From: an uncultured Christensenellaceae bacterium
Lineage (GTDB): Bacteria > Bacillota > Clostridia > Christensenellales > Christensenellaceae
DNA: 64,000 nt
Direction of reading: 5' to 3'
Assembly: GCA_910588425.1 (NCBI GenBank)
Contig: CAJUPM010000002.1
Coordinates: 9,642-73,641, forward strand
The position numbers and the translations under genes were made by a program. Every line of letters begins with the position of its first letter. Position 1 is the stretch's first letter. Below the pieces are notes generated by a model. It ran no database searches and had not been told where the DNA came from. It saw only the letters and a list, made by a program, of their open reading frames with translations. Of the stretch, positions 17,532 to 25,303 are shown piece by piece.

Positions 17532-17930
17532 ATGGCAGAGGAGCAGAGCCGGGGGCCGCAGAATGGAAAGCAAATGTCGGGCACTGATAAATTCATGAGC
17601 AAAGTGAAGGAGATGGCGGATACTGTCGATAAGACGGTTTCCGAGCAGATCGAGTCCATCAAAATCAAAAGCAAAATCAGCAACCTGAACGACGAGATTG
17701 ACGATTTTTACCGGAGTATTGGCATCAAAGTCTATCAGTCTGCGGAGGAGAATTTCGTAAAAAGCGATTTTCAGGCTGAAATTCAGAGCATTGGACAGCG
17801 CTTTGATGAGATTGAGCAGTATCTGGGCAGGGCCGCGCGCATCCGCGGCGTGGTCGTGTGCGCCGGGTGCGGCAAGGAATGCCAGCTGGAGGATGAATTT
17901 TGCTCCAAATGCGGGCGCAAGCTCAAATAA
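17532..17930 (+). CDS. Zinc-ribbon protein with coiled-coil N-terminus
   Basis: A 132-residue soluble protein. Residues 15-95 are helical and charged with heptad-like spacing (KVKEMADTVDKTV, QRFDEIEQYLGRAA). The C-terminus is a compact zinc ribbon with two CxxC pairs: CAGC and CSKC, the last reading CSKCGRKLK. Proteins of this shape are common in clostridial genomes and may act as adaptors, but none of the specific families is recognised. GGAGGGGG precedes the ATG and the phosphohexomutase is 11 bases upstream, so they probably share a transcript that ends at the terminator just after. Confidence 0.75.
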   Translation: MAEEQSRGPQNGKQMSGTDKFMSKVKEMADTVDKTVSEQIESIKIKSKISNLNDEIDDFYRSIGIKVYQSAEENFVKSDFQAEIQSIGQRFDEIEQYLGRAARIRGVVVCAGCGKECQLEDEFCSKCGRKLK

Positions 17931-17940
17931 GCAAAAGAAA

Positions 17941-17968
17941 AAAGCAGGCGCATGCCTGCTTTTTTTAT
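17941..17968 (+). terminator. Rho-independent terminator
   Basis: AAAGCAGGC, short loop, GCCTGCTTT, then T-run. Confidence 0.9.
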
Positions 17969-18107
17969 GCGGAATGCTGTATATGTTTTTGCAAGTATTG
18001 AATATTTAAATACAAATGCATATTTTTAATTCTCAAGCAAATGTAATAATTTTTGCTTTTATATAAAGCTAAATTGGAAATTTTTAAAATATTTTCGAAT
18101 TTTATTG

Positions 18108-18136
18108 TTGACAAATTAGATGAATAAATATACAAT
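18108..18136 (+). promoter_or_regulatory. Promoter of the amino-acid uptake operon
   Basis: TTGACA (perfect -35), 17-base spacer, TACAAT. It lies in an AT-rich gap and would start transcription about 35 bases before the permease ATG. Confidence 0.8.
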
Positions 18137-18177
18137 AGAGTCAATGAAACAATTTTGAAAGAGACAGGTAAGGAGAA

Positions 18178-18858
18178 ATGGGATTTTTTGAGATCTTAGC
18201 AGACTACTATCAATACTTCCTGCAAGGCACGCGCACAACGATCATTGTCGCGCTGTTCACGGTCTTTTTCGGCGCGATTTTGGGCTGTTTCATCGCGCTG
18301 ATGCGGCTCTCCAAATGCAAGCCGCTGCAGTGGTTCAGCAAGCTGTATATCACAGTCATCCGAGGTACGCCGATGCTGGTTCAGCTGTATATCGTCTATT
18401 ATCAGCTGGATTTTCTCCCGTATCCCTCGGGCACGCTTTTCGGGGTGGATATGGAGCGGGCGATTCCCTGCATCATTGCGCTTTCCATCAACTCGGCGGC
18501 ATATATCGCAGAGATCATCCGGGCGGGCATTCAGGCGGTGGATGTCGGCCAGACCGAGGCAGCGCGCTCCTGCGGCATGACTTCTTCCCAGGCGATGCGG
18601 TATATCATTTTGCCCCAGGCCATCAAAAACATCCTGCCGGCCATCGGCAATGAGTTTGTAACCATGGTCAAGGAAACTTCCATTGTGCAGTACCTTGGCA
18701 TCGCGGATCTGATGTATAATAACGGTATCGTCGTTACGGCGACCTATAATCCGCTTCCCTGCTACTATATCTCGGCGCTCATCTATCTGGTGCTGAACGT
18801 CGTCCTTGGCAAGGGGCTGAGCATCTTCGAGAGGAGGATGAAAAAAAGTGAAAGATGA
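18178..18858 (+). CDS. Polar amino-acid ABC transporter permease
   Basis: Membrane subunit of a HisM/GlnP-type amino-acid importer, 226 residues with about five spans. The inner loop that contacts the ATPase is seen as VGQTEAARSCGMTSSQA followed by ILPQAIKNILPAIGNE. GTRTTIIVALFTVFFGAILG and the conserved IRGTPMLVQLY stretch are typical of the family. AAGGAG lies before the ATG. It is the first gene of an operon with ATPase, an imine-reductase-type enzyme, binding protein and aminotransferase; a single permease gene implies a homodimer. The substrate is an amino acid of unknown identity. Confidence 0.92.
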   Translation: MGFFEILADYYQYFLQGTRTTIIVALFTVFFGAILGCFIALMRLSKCKPLQWFSKLYITVIRGTPMLVQLYIVYYQLDFLPYPSGTLFGVDMERAIPCIIALSINSAAYIAEIIRAGIQAVDVGQTEAARSCGMTSSQAMRYIILPQAIKNILPAIGNEFVTMVKETSIVQYLGIADLMYNNGIVVTATYNPLPCYYISALIYLVLNVVLGKGLSIFERRMKKSER

Positions 18859-19594
18859 AATCATGTTTGAGGTAAAAGGCCTCTGCAAGGATTTTGGCGA
18901 ATTAAAAGTGCTCAAGGGCATCAACGAGACGTTCTATAAAGGCGATGTCGCCGCCATCATCGGGCCTTCGGGCAGCGGCAAATCCACCTTTATCCGATGC
19001 CTGAACCTTCTGGAACAGCCGACTTCGGGGCAGATCGTCTTCGAGGGGAACGAGATTACGGCCAAAGGCTTTGACGTCAACCTGCACCGGCAGAAAGTGG
19101 GCATGGTGTTTCAGCAGTTCAACCTGTTCAACAACTTAAGCGTGCTGGATAATGTGACGATTTCTCTGAAAAAAGTGAAAGGCACTTCAAAGGAAGAGGC
19201 GGAGAAAAAGGCGATGGCCCTGCTGGAGCGGGTCGGCCTGGCGGATAAAGCGGCGGCTTATCCTTCGCAGCTCTCGGGCGGGCAGAAGCAGAGAATCGCC
19301 ATCGTCAGAGCGCTGGCTATGGAGCCGGATGTTCTGCTGTTCGACGAGCCGACTTCCGCGCTGGATCCGGAGATGGTAGGCGAGGTATTGCAGGTCATCT
19401 CGGATCTCGCAAAAGACGGCATCACGATGGTCGTCGTTACCCATGAGATGGGCTTTGCGCAGAAAGTTGCGACGCGCGTCATGTTCATGGATGAGGGCGT
19501 CATCGCAGAAGAGGGCTCGCCCGCGGATATTTTCGAACATCCGCAGAACCCCAGAACAAAAGAGTTCTTGTCTAAAGTTATCAATGTAATTTAA
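18848..19594 (+). CDS. Polar amino-acid ABC transporter ATP-binding protein
   Basis: ATPase subunit of the importer (GlnQ/HisP class). Walker A GPSGSGKS at 39-46, signature LSGGQKQR from 142, Walker B LLFDEPTSALD (D166, E167) and the switch histidine in VVTHEMGFA are intact. The length of 248 residues is normal. The GTG start at 18848 overlaps the end of the permease gene by 11 bases and sits 9 bases after AGGAGG; an ATG at 18863 is the alternative. The overlap indicates coupled translation with the permease. Confidence 0.93.
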   Translation: MKDEIMFEVKGLCKDFGELKVLKGINETFYKGDVAAIIGPSGSGKSTFIRCLNLLEQPTSGQIVFEGNEITAKGFDVNLHRQKVGMVFQQFNLFNNLSVLDNVTISLKKVKGTSKEEAEKKAMALLERVGLADKAAAYPSQLSGGQKQRIAIVRALAMEPDVLLFDEPTSALDPEMVGEVLQVISDLAKDGITMVVVTHEMGFAQKVATRVMFMDEGVIAEEGSPADIFEHPQNPRTKEFLSKVINVI

Positions 19595-19630
19595 TAAAGC
19601 AAATTATTTAAAATTTTGGAGGATACTATC

Positions 19631-20662
19631 ATGTTGCACACGACCAACCCTGAAATCCTGTTCCTCAAACAGGAAGACGTTGTCAAAGCCGGCCTTCTGG
19701 ATATGAAGCAGATCCTGGAAGTTACGGAGAAGACGTACTCCCTGCTGGGCCAGGGGCACATCAAAAACCCGCCCAAGACCAACACCAGCATTCCTGATAA
19801 GGCAAACTGGCAGTCGTTCTTCAACTCCATGCCCAGCTATATCGGCGGCGATGTGAATATCGCGGGCATCAAGTGGGCGGCAGAATCCAAGAAGAACGCC
19901 ACCATCCCCGGCATTCCCTACGGCATCGATATCTCCATCCTGAGCGATCCCGAGACGGTGCTCCCGTTCTGCATCCTGGACGGCACGCTCATCACCGCGA
20001 TGCGCACTTCCGCAGTCGGCGGTGTGCTGGCGAAATATACGGCGCCCTCCAACACCGAGACGGCGACGCTGGTCGGCGCGGGCGTAATCGGCCGCACCAT
20101 GCTGTCCGCCCTGCATGAAGCGCTGCCGCAGATCAAGACCATGTATCTGGCAGACCTGGAGATCGAAAAGGCGGAGGAGCTTGCAAAGGAATACAGCGAG
20201 AGCCTGGGCGTCGAGATCATTCCGACGACAGACGCCAAAGCTGCAGCACTCAAATCTCAGCTCATCGTGGGCGAGACGACGGCCCGCACGCCGATCATCG
20301 ATAAATCCTGGCTGACGCCTGGCTGCGGCCTGGTTACCATGCACACCGCTGAAGTGAGCGACGAAGTGATTCTGGCGGCAGAGAACATCGCGGCAGACTA
20401 CTGGACGCAGATGAGAACGCATGCTAACCCGCTGGCTCGGCTGAGCCAGGAAGGCAAGCTGGATGAGAGCGGCATCATCGATTTGTGCGAACTCGTGCTG
20501 GGCAAGAAGAAGCTGCGCACCAGCGACGATCAGTTCGTCATGTCCGCATCCCTGGGCCTGGGCGCGCTGGATATCATGATCGGCTATCAGATGTATCTGA
20601 ACGCGACCAAGATGGGCATCGGCACCAAAGTTGCGCTTTGGGATAACCCCCTTTGGGAATAA
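19631..20662 (+). CDS. Ornithine cyclodeaminase/mu-crystallin family protein
   Basis: A 343-residue NAD(P)-dependent enzyme. The N-terminal half has the family region GIKWAAESKKN and the arginine motif AMRTSAVGGVLAKY; a Rossmann turn VGAGVIGRTM follows, then YLADLEIEKAEELAKE. Members are ornithine cyclodeaminases, alanine dehydrogenases or ketimine reductases, which sequence alone does not separate. TTTTGGAGG precedes the ATG; a TTG 15 bases earlier lies inside the ribosome site and was rejected. Its place between transporter genes and an aminotransferase favours reduction of a cyclic imine made from an imported amino acid (inference). Confidence 0.88.
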   Translation: MLHTTNPEILFLKQEDVVKAGLLDMKQILEVTEKTYSLLGQGHIKNPPKTNTSIPDKANWQSFFNSMPSYIGGDVNIAGIKWAAESKKNATIPGIPYGIDISILSDPETVLPFCILDGTLITAMRTSAVGGVLAKYTAPSNTETATLVGAGVIGRTMLSALHEALPQIKTMYLADLEIEKAEELAKEYSESLGVEIIPTTDAKAAALKSQLIVGETTARTPIIDKSWLTPGCGLVTMHTAEVSDEVILAAENIAADYWTQMRTHANPLARLSQEGKLDESGIIDLCELVLGKKKLRTSDDQFVMSASLGLGALDIMIGYQMYLNATKMGIGTKVALWDNPLWE

Positions 20663-20690
20663 AAATACGATTAAAACGAGGTAAAATAAG

Positions 20691-21491
20691 ATGAAAAAGA
20701 TTTTAGCACTGGTTATGGCAGCGCTGGTTCTCGTGGGCTGCGCCGCTTGCGGAAAGAAAGAAGAAAAATCCAAGATTGAGCAGATTAAGGAAGCGGGCGA
20801 GCTGGTCGTCGGCACTTCGGCAGACTATCCTCCCTTCGAGTTCCATGTGGAAATTGACGGCAAGGATACCATCGTCGGCCTGGATATGGCAATGTGCCAG
20901 TATATCGCGGATGATCTTGGCGTAGAGCTGAGAGTCGTGGATATGGCGTTCGACAATTTGGTCATGAGCCTGCAGAAGGGTGAGTTCGACCTGGTCGCGG
21001 CCAGCATGAGCAAGGATGAAAAGCGTGAGAAGGCCATCGATTTTACGGACGTCATCTACTACACGGATACGGTTCTGGTAACAAAGAAAGAAAACGCTGA
21101 TAAGTTCAAAACCACAGAGGATCTGAAGGGGCACAAAATCGGTGCGCAGTCCGGCACGTCGCAAATGGATAAGGCGGTCGAATTCGTCGGTGAGGAGAAT
21201 GCAGTCGGCCTGACCAAGCAGCAGGATCTGATACTGGAAGTGCAGAACGGGAAAATCGAAGGAACGCTGATTGAGGCGCTGGTCGCAGATGCATATGTGG
21301 CCGCAAACCCGGATCTGGTTGTCTGCAACATCGGTGTGGCGCGGACGGAATACAGCGGCATCCGCATTGGCGTAGAAAAGGGAGAAGAGGAGTTCGTGGA
21401 ATACCTCAACGGGATCATTGCAGAGATGCAGGAAAAAGACCTGATTTCCAAGTATACGCTGGAAGCACAGAAGCTGGCCGGCATGGAGTAA
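20691..21491 (+). CDS. Amino-acid ABC transporter substrate-binding lipoprotein
   Basis: Extracellular binding protein of the importer, 266 residues. The signal peptide MKKILALVMAALVLVGCAACG offers two cysteines, C17 (LVGC) and C20; C17 best fits a lipobox. The mature part shows the family 3 solute-binding features: GELVVGTSADYPPFEF, a GLDMAMCQYIADDLGV stretch, SLQKGEFDLVAASMS and KIGAQSGTSQ. YPPFEF in place of YPPFEY-type motifs is normal for polar amino acids. It is placed after the reductase-type gene rather than beside the permease, but spacing and direction keep it in the operon. Confidence 0.92.
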   Translation: MKKILALVMAALVLVGCAACGKKEEKSKIEQIKEAGELVVGTSADYPPFEFHVEIDGKDTIVGLDMAMCQYIADDLGVELRVVDMAFDNLVMSLQKGEFDLVAASMSKDEKREKAIDFTDVIYYTDTVLVTKKENADKFKTTEDLKGHKIGAQSGTSQMDKAVEFVGEENAVGLTKQQDLILEVQNGKIEGTLIEALVADAYVAANPDLVVCNIGVARTEYSGIRIGVEKGEEEFVEYLNGIIAEMQEKDLISKYTLEAQKLAGME

Positions 21492-21502
21492 GGAGATAAG
21501 AC

Positions 21503-22690
21503 ATGCCGCAGCTAAGCAAACGTGTCGATACATTTACAGATTCCGTAATCCGCAGGATGACGCGCATCAGCGACGCGAGAGAGGGGAGCATTAACCTCTC
21601 GCAGGGGTTCCCGGATTTCGACCCGCCGCAGGCGCTGCTGGAGGCTCTGGCACAAATGGCAGGAGGCGGAGAACAGCATCAGTATTCCATCACCTTCGGT
21701 TCGGAAAACCTGCGCAACTGTATCGCGAAAAAGTATTCGCCGATATTTGGCTATGAGATTGATCCGGAAACCGAGATCGTCGTAACCTGCGGCTCGACCG
21801 AGGCTATGATGGCCGCGATGATGACGATTTGCAACCCTGGCGATAAGGTGATCGTGTTCAGCCCGTTTTATGAAAACTACGGCGCAGATGCGATTTTAAG
21901 CGGCGCGGATCCCATCTACGTTCCGCTCAACCCGCCCGAGTTCGGCTTTGGCCGAAGCGTGCTGGAAGCCGCTTTCGCAAAGGGAGCCAAGGCCATCATC
22001 GTGTGCAACCCTTCCAATCCCTGCGGCAAGGTGTTCAGCAGGGAGGAGCTGGAATACATTCTGGAGCTGGCTGAGAAGTACGATGCATTCGTCATCACGG
22101 ATGAAGTATACGAGCATATCGTGTTCCCGCCCTATCAGCACATCGCGGCTGCTTCTCTGCTCGGCGGCAGAGAGCGGGTCATCACCTGCAATTCGCTTTC
22201 CAAGACTTTCTCCATCACGGGATGGCGGCTGGGCTTTATGATTGCCCGGGCAGACGTGGCGGAAAATGTGAAGAAGGTGCACGATTTCCTGACGGTAGGC
22301 GCGCCTGCGCCCCTGCAGGAAGCCGCCTGCGCAGGGTTTGCCCTGGGCCAGGATTACTACGATGAATTGGCGGAGACGTATGGCAAGAAACGCAAGATTT
22401 TCATGGACGGCCTGGATGCCATTGGCCTCAAGCATACCGTTCCCCAGGGCTCGTATTTCATCATGGTGGATATTTCGGATTTCCTCAAGCTGGAGAAATT
22501 CCAAGGCTGGACGGATTTGCAGTTCTGCGAATGGATGGTGGAGGAAGTCGGTGTGGCGGCGGTGCCCGGCTCGAGCTTTTTCCGCGAGCCCATCAACCAC
22601 CTGATTCGCCTGCACTTTGCCCGGAGCGAAGATTCTCTGCGCGAAGCGCTGAGCCGGCTGAGCAAACTGGCGGATTATCTCAAAGCATAG
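21503..22690 (+). CDS. PLP-dependent aminotransferase, class I/II
   Basis: Fold-type I aminotransferase of 395 residues in the aspartate/kynurenine aminotransferase group. Signs are INLSQGFPDFDPP near the N-terminus, VTCGSTEAM for the cofactor phosphate, CNPSNPCGKVFS, ITDEVYEHIVF with the aspartate that holds the pyridine nitrogen, and NSLSKTFSITGWRLG with the Schiff-base lysine K234. A C-terminal arginine in LIRLHFARSED would bind the substrate carboxylate. AAGGAG precedes the ATG, 11 bases after the binding-protein gene. As last gene of the uptake operon it probably converts the imported amino acid to its keto acid. Confidence 0.92.
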   Translation: MPQLSKRVDTFTDSVIRRMTRISDAREGSINLSQGFPDFDPPQALLEALAQMAGGGEQHQYSITFGSENLRNCIAKKYSPIFGYEIDPETEIVVTCGSTEAMMAAMMTICNPGDKVIVFSPFYENYGADAILSGADPIYVPLNPPEFGFGRSVLEAAFAKGAKAIIVCNPSNPCGKVFSREELEYILELAEKYDAFVITDEVYEHIVFPPYQHIAAASLLGGRERVITCNSLSKTFSITGWRLGFMIARADVAENVKKVHDFLTVGAPAPLQEAACAGFALGQDYYDELAETYGKKRKIFMDGLDAIGLKHTVPQGSYFIMVDISDFLKLEKFQGWTDLQFCEWMVEEVGVAAVPGSSFFREPINHLIRLHFARSEDSLREALSRLSKLADYLKA

Positions 22691-22708
22691 AAATGGATTG
22701 CCTGCAAA

Positions 22709-22739
22709 GGGCGCGCCAAACAAAAGCGCGCTCTTTTTT
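22709..22739 (+). terminator. Rho-independent terminator of the uptake operon
   Basis: GGGCGCGC pairs with GCGCGCTC (one G-T) and six T residues follow. Confidence 0.75.
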
Positions 22740-22842
22740 ATTTTGTAAAAAACTAAAAAACAGTGGAAAAACTGCGTGGGATCTGCTAGAATGAACAGGC
22801 GAGAGAAAGAGGCGAAATCGGCGTAAAAAGGCCGCAAAGGCC

Positions 22843-22871
22843 TTGACTTTGCAGAGAAGAAGTGATATGAT
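22843..22871 (+). promoter_or_regulatory. Promoter of the infC operon
   Basis: TTGACT, 17-base spacer, TATGAT. It starts the structured leader ahead of infC. Confidence 0.8.
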
Positions 22872-22879
22872 GTTTTCGT

Positions 22880-22980
22880 TAAGCAGAAACTACCCGTTTC
22901 TCACCTGCCGGCAAAGGCCAGGCACGGTTCTTTGGAAAGAACATTGCTGCGGGTAGAATTTGCCCGCAGTTTTTTGTTGC
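22880..22980 (+). promoter_or_regulatory. L20-type autoregulatory leader
   Basis: The 330-base gap before infC holds a structured leader with a CCCGTTTCTCACCTGCCGG stretch and hairpins, closing in a terminator (22948-22976). Position before infC-rpmI-rplT and this layout match the ribosomal L20 leader of Firmicutes, where L20 protein binds the RNA and ends transcription early. The assignment is by position and partial sequence recall. Confidence 0.65.
22948..22976 (+). terminator. Leader terminator upstream of infC
   Basis: CTGCGGG and CCCGCAG close a hairpin followed by six T residues, 44 bases before the coding start; it would end transcription when the leader adopts the off state. Confidence 0.85.
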
Positions 22981-23020
22981 AAGGCGCGCGAAGGCGCAGG
23001 GAGAGAAGGAGGGAATTTTC

Positions 23021-23530
23021 ATAGCTAACGATCTACTCATCAACGAACAGATCCGCGACCGCGAGGTGCGCGTGATTGGAGAAAAGGGCGATCAGCTGGG
23101 CATTTTGGAGATTGCGGCAGCGCAGAAGCTGGCAGATGAGGCCGGGCTGGATCTCGTCAATATCTCCCCCAAGGCGGTGCCGCCGGTTTGCAAGATTATG
23201 GATTACGGCAAATACCGCTTTGAGCAGGGCAAGAAGCAAAAGGAAGCCAAGAAAAACCAGAAGACCACAACCCTTAAGGAGATGCGCCTTTCCGCCACCA
23301 TCGATACCCATGATATGGAAGTCAAGGCGAAAAACGTCGCAAAATTCCTTGCGGGAGGAGATAAGGTAAAAGTATCAATTCGTTTCCGGGGCAGACAGCT
23401 CAGCCATACGGAAAACGGGCTGACTGTCATGAATACGTTTTTGCAGATGCTGGGCGACAAGGTTGCCGTTGAAAAGCCGGCCAGGATGGAAGGCCGCAGC
23501 ATGTTCATGATACTTGCACCAAAGAATTAA
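23021..23530 (+). CDS. infC: Translation initiation factor IF-3, non-AUG start
   Basis: Binds the 30S subunit, keeps 50S away and checks start codon pairing. The product of about 169 residues opens with ANDLLINEQIRDREVRVIG, the classic IF-3 N-terminus, and has both domains joined by a lysine-rich linker (EQGKKQKEAKKNQKTT). An in-frame TGA lies at 22979 and no ATG, GTG or TTG occurs between it and this region. The start must be ATA at 23021, six to eight bases after AAGGAGGG, or less likely ATT at 23015. Rare start codons are known for infC and allow self-control through codon discrimination. The GTG at 23066 would delete conserved residues. Confidence 0.93.
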   Translation: MANDLLINEQIRDREVRVIGEKGDQLGILEIAAAQKLADEAGLDLVNISPKAVPPVCKIMDYGKYRFEQGKKQKEAKKNQKTTTLKEMRLSATIDTHDMEVKAKNVAKFLAGGDKVKVSIRFRGRQLSHTENGLTVMNTFLQMLGDKVAVEKPARMEGRSMFMILAPKN

Positions 23531-23551
23531 CCTAGAGAGGAGGGCATTTCG

Positions 23552-23749
23552 ATGCCAAAAATGAAAACTCACAGAGGCGCCGCCAAGCGTTTCAACGTTA
23601 CCAAAAGCGGCCGGATCAAAAGAAGCCAGACAAACAAGCGCCACCTTCTGAACGGGAAAACCACAAAGCGCAAGAGAAGCCTGAGAAAGGGCGTCTATAT
23701 GGTCGAGGCTGGCGAGAAGAATATGAGGGAGCTGCTTCCTTATAGCTAG
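23552..23749 (+). CDS. rpmI: 50S ribosomal protein L35
   Basis: Small basic ribosomal protein of 65 residues, MPKMKTHRGAAKRFNVTKSG at the N-terminus and LRKGVYM later, the standard L35 pattern. GAGAGGAGGG precedes the ATG. It lies 21 bases after infC and 41 before rplT, the conserved infC-rpmI-rplT order, so expression is expected to follow the L20 leader upstream. Confidence 0.98.
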   Translation: MPKMKTHRGAAKRFNVTKSGRIKRSQTNKRHLLNGKTTKRKRSLRKGVYMVEAGEKNMRELLPYS

Positions 23750-23790
23750 GCCAGTAGCTTTGGAAAACGTGATTTAGGAGGAATTTTACT

Positions 23791-24147
23791 ATGGCAAGAA
23801 TTAAGAGAGCCGTAAACGGCCATAAAAAACGCAGAAAAGTATTTAAAGCAGCCAAGGGATACTATGGCGCAAGACACAGACAGTACCGCACAGTCAAGCA
23901 GGCGGTCATGAAGTCCAACTGGTATGCATACCGCGGCAGAAAGCAGAAAAAGCGCGATTTCCGCTCTTTGTGGATCACCAGAATCAACGCGGCTGCGCGC
24001 AGCAATGGCCTGAGCTACTCCAAGATGATCAACGGCCTGAAGCTTGCGGGAATCGAAGTCAACCGCAAAATGCTGGCAGAGCTTGCAGTCAATGATGCAG
24101 CGGCTTTCGCACAGCTGGCCGAAGTTGCCAAGAGCAAACTGGCATAA
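23791..24147 (+). CDS. rplT: 50S ribosomal protein L20
   Basis: Ribosomal protein needed early in 50S assembly, 118 residues, very basic. MARIKRAVNGHKKRRKVF and the helix GYYGARHRQYRTVKQAVMKS are typical. In Firmicutes it also binds the infC leader RNA and lowers expression of its own operon, which fits the leader found at 22880-22980. TTTAGGAGG precedes the ATG and a terminator follows the stop codon directly. Confidence 0.98.
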   Translation: MARIKRAVNGHKKRRKVFKAAKGYYGARHRQYRTVKQAVMKSNWYAYRGRKQKKRDFRSLWITRINAAARSNGLSYSKMINGLKLAGIEVNRKMLAELAVNDAAAFAQLAEVAKSKLA

Positions 24148-24153
24148 CAAAAC

Positions 24154-24180
24154 CGGAGGGAGCTTTCCCTCCGATTTTTT
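24154..24180 (+). terminator. Rho-independent terminator of the infC operon
   Basis: CGGAGGGA with TCCCTCCG and a six-T run. Confidence 0.9.
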
Positions 24181-24213
24181 GTATGAAAGAGACGAAGGAA
24201 AAGGAGCGGCGGA

Positions 24214-24966
24214 GTGGAGCGGATTACCAGCACAAAAAACGAATATATCAAGCTTTTGCGCAGTTTGAAACAGAAAAAAGGCCGCGAAGAAACCGGGCTG
24301 TTTTTGGCGGAGGGCGATAAATGCGCGGCAGAGGCGCTTAGCAATGCCAAAGTGCAGGCACTGCTGACGACGCAGGAGCAGCATCTGCTGGCTATTCAGG
24401 CAGAGCAAAAAAGCGCTCGGGTGATTTGCGTTTCCCAGGCGGTGATGGAAGCGGTTTCTGACGTTAAGACGCCCCAGAGCGCAATCGCCGTCGTTCAAAA
24501 ACAGCAGGGCAAGCTGCCGGAGCAGGGGATCTTTGTGGCGCTGGAGGACGTGGCGGATCCGCAGAACGTCGGGACGATTCTGCGCACGGCAGACGCCGTC
24601 GGCGCGGCGGGTGTACTGCTCTCCGGCAAATGCGCAGACTATACCTCGCCCAAGGCCGTGCGCGCGGCCATGGGCAGTATTTTCCATTTGCCAGTGGAAG
24701 TTGCGGAGGATTTCCAGGGCAGGCTGAGCGCACTGAAACAGGCGGGTGTGCGCCTGCTGGGCGGGCACTTGCGGGGCACGGAGGCCATGCCGGGCCGGCA
24801 GGAGAATCTCTGCGTCATCATTGGCAACGAGGCCAGGGGCATGAGCGAGAGCGCCGCGCGGCTCTGCGATTATCTGGTGAAAATTCCCATCTATGGAAAG
24901 GCTGAGAGTTTGAATGCGGCCGTGGCCGCGGGAATTTTGCTCTATCGGTGCAAAGAGGGCAGATAG
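24214..24966 (+). CDS. SpoU/TrmH family RNA 2'-O-methyltransferase
   Basis: SPOUT-class enzyme of 250 residues that would methylate a ribose in rRNA or tRNA using S-adenosylmethionine. The N-terminal substrate-binding part (ITSTKNEYIKLLRSLKQKKG, then LFLAEGDKC) precedes the knot domain with its three motifs: EDVADPQNVGTILRTADA, VIIGNEARGMSE and VKIPIYGKAESLNAAVAAGI. The start is GTG after AAGGAG. The gene commonly lies before pheS in Firmicutes, as here. The exact target nucleotide is not known. Confidence 0.92.
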   Translation: MERITSTKNEYIKLLRSLKQKKGREETGLFLAEGDKCAAEALSNAKVQALLTTQEQHLLAIQAEQKSARVICVSQAVMEAVSDVKTPQSAIAVVQKQQGKLPEQGIFVALEDVADPQNVGTILRTADAVGAAGVLLSGKCADYTSPKAVRAAMGSIFHLPVEVAEDFQGRLSALKQAGVRLLGGHLRGTEAMPGRQENLCVIIGNEARGMSESAARLCDYLVKIPIYGKAESLNAAVAAGILLYRCKEGR

Positions 24967-24988
24967 CGGAGGAAATTCGCAAAACCTC

Positions 24989-25017
24989 TTGCAGGAACAA
25001 ACGCTGTGTGCTAGAAT
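24989..25017 (+). promoter_or_regulatory. Promoter of the pheST T-box transcript
   Basis: TTGCAG, 17-base spacer, TAGAAT, lying about ten bases before the T-box leader. Confidence 0.7.
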
Positions 25018-25024
25018 GAAACAA

Positions 25025-25253
25025 ATGAAATGCAAAGACGAGGCAAAGTATGCCAGAGCCCGGCAAAAGAGAGCATCCGCCACCGGCTGAAAGCGGAAGC
25101 GAATCACTGGCAGAAATTTCACCTTCGAGCAGCGCTGTTGATAAGTAGGCGGCGCCGGTTTCAGACCGTTACCATGAAAGAGGCCAAGAAATTGGTGAAT
25201 TCGGGTGGTACCGCGGAGTATGAGCTTCGCCCTGTGTGGGGCGGGCTTTTTTA
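25025..25253 (+). promoter_or_regulatory. T-box leader, phenylalanine type
   Basis: The 337-base gap before pheS is a T-box element that reads uncharged tRNA-Phe. The conserved T-box sequence GGGTGGTACCGCGG is at 25203-25216, followed by the terminator. A likely TTC specifier lies in AAATTTCACC near 25120, and GAGAG near 25068 fits the stem I loop element. When tRNA-Phe is uncharged the antiterminator forms and pheST is transcribed. Confidence 0.9.
25222..25253 (+). terminator. T-box terminator
   Basis: GCTTCGCCC pairs with GGGGCGGGC around loop TGTGT, with a six-T run. Confidence 0.85.
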
Positions 25254-25303
25254 TTTTCCCGGGCAGGCCGTCCGTGTCAATATGAGAAGTCGGAGAAGAA
25301 AAA

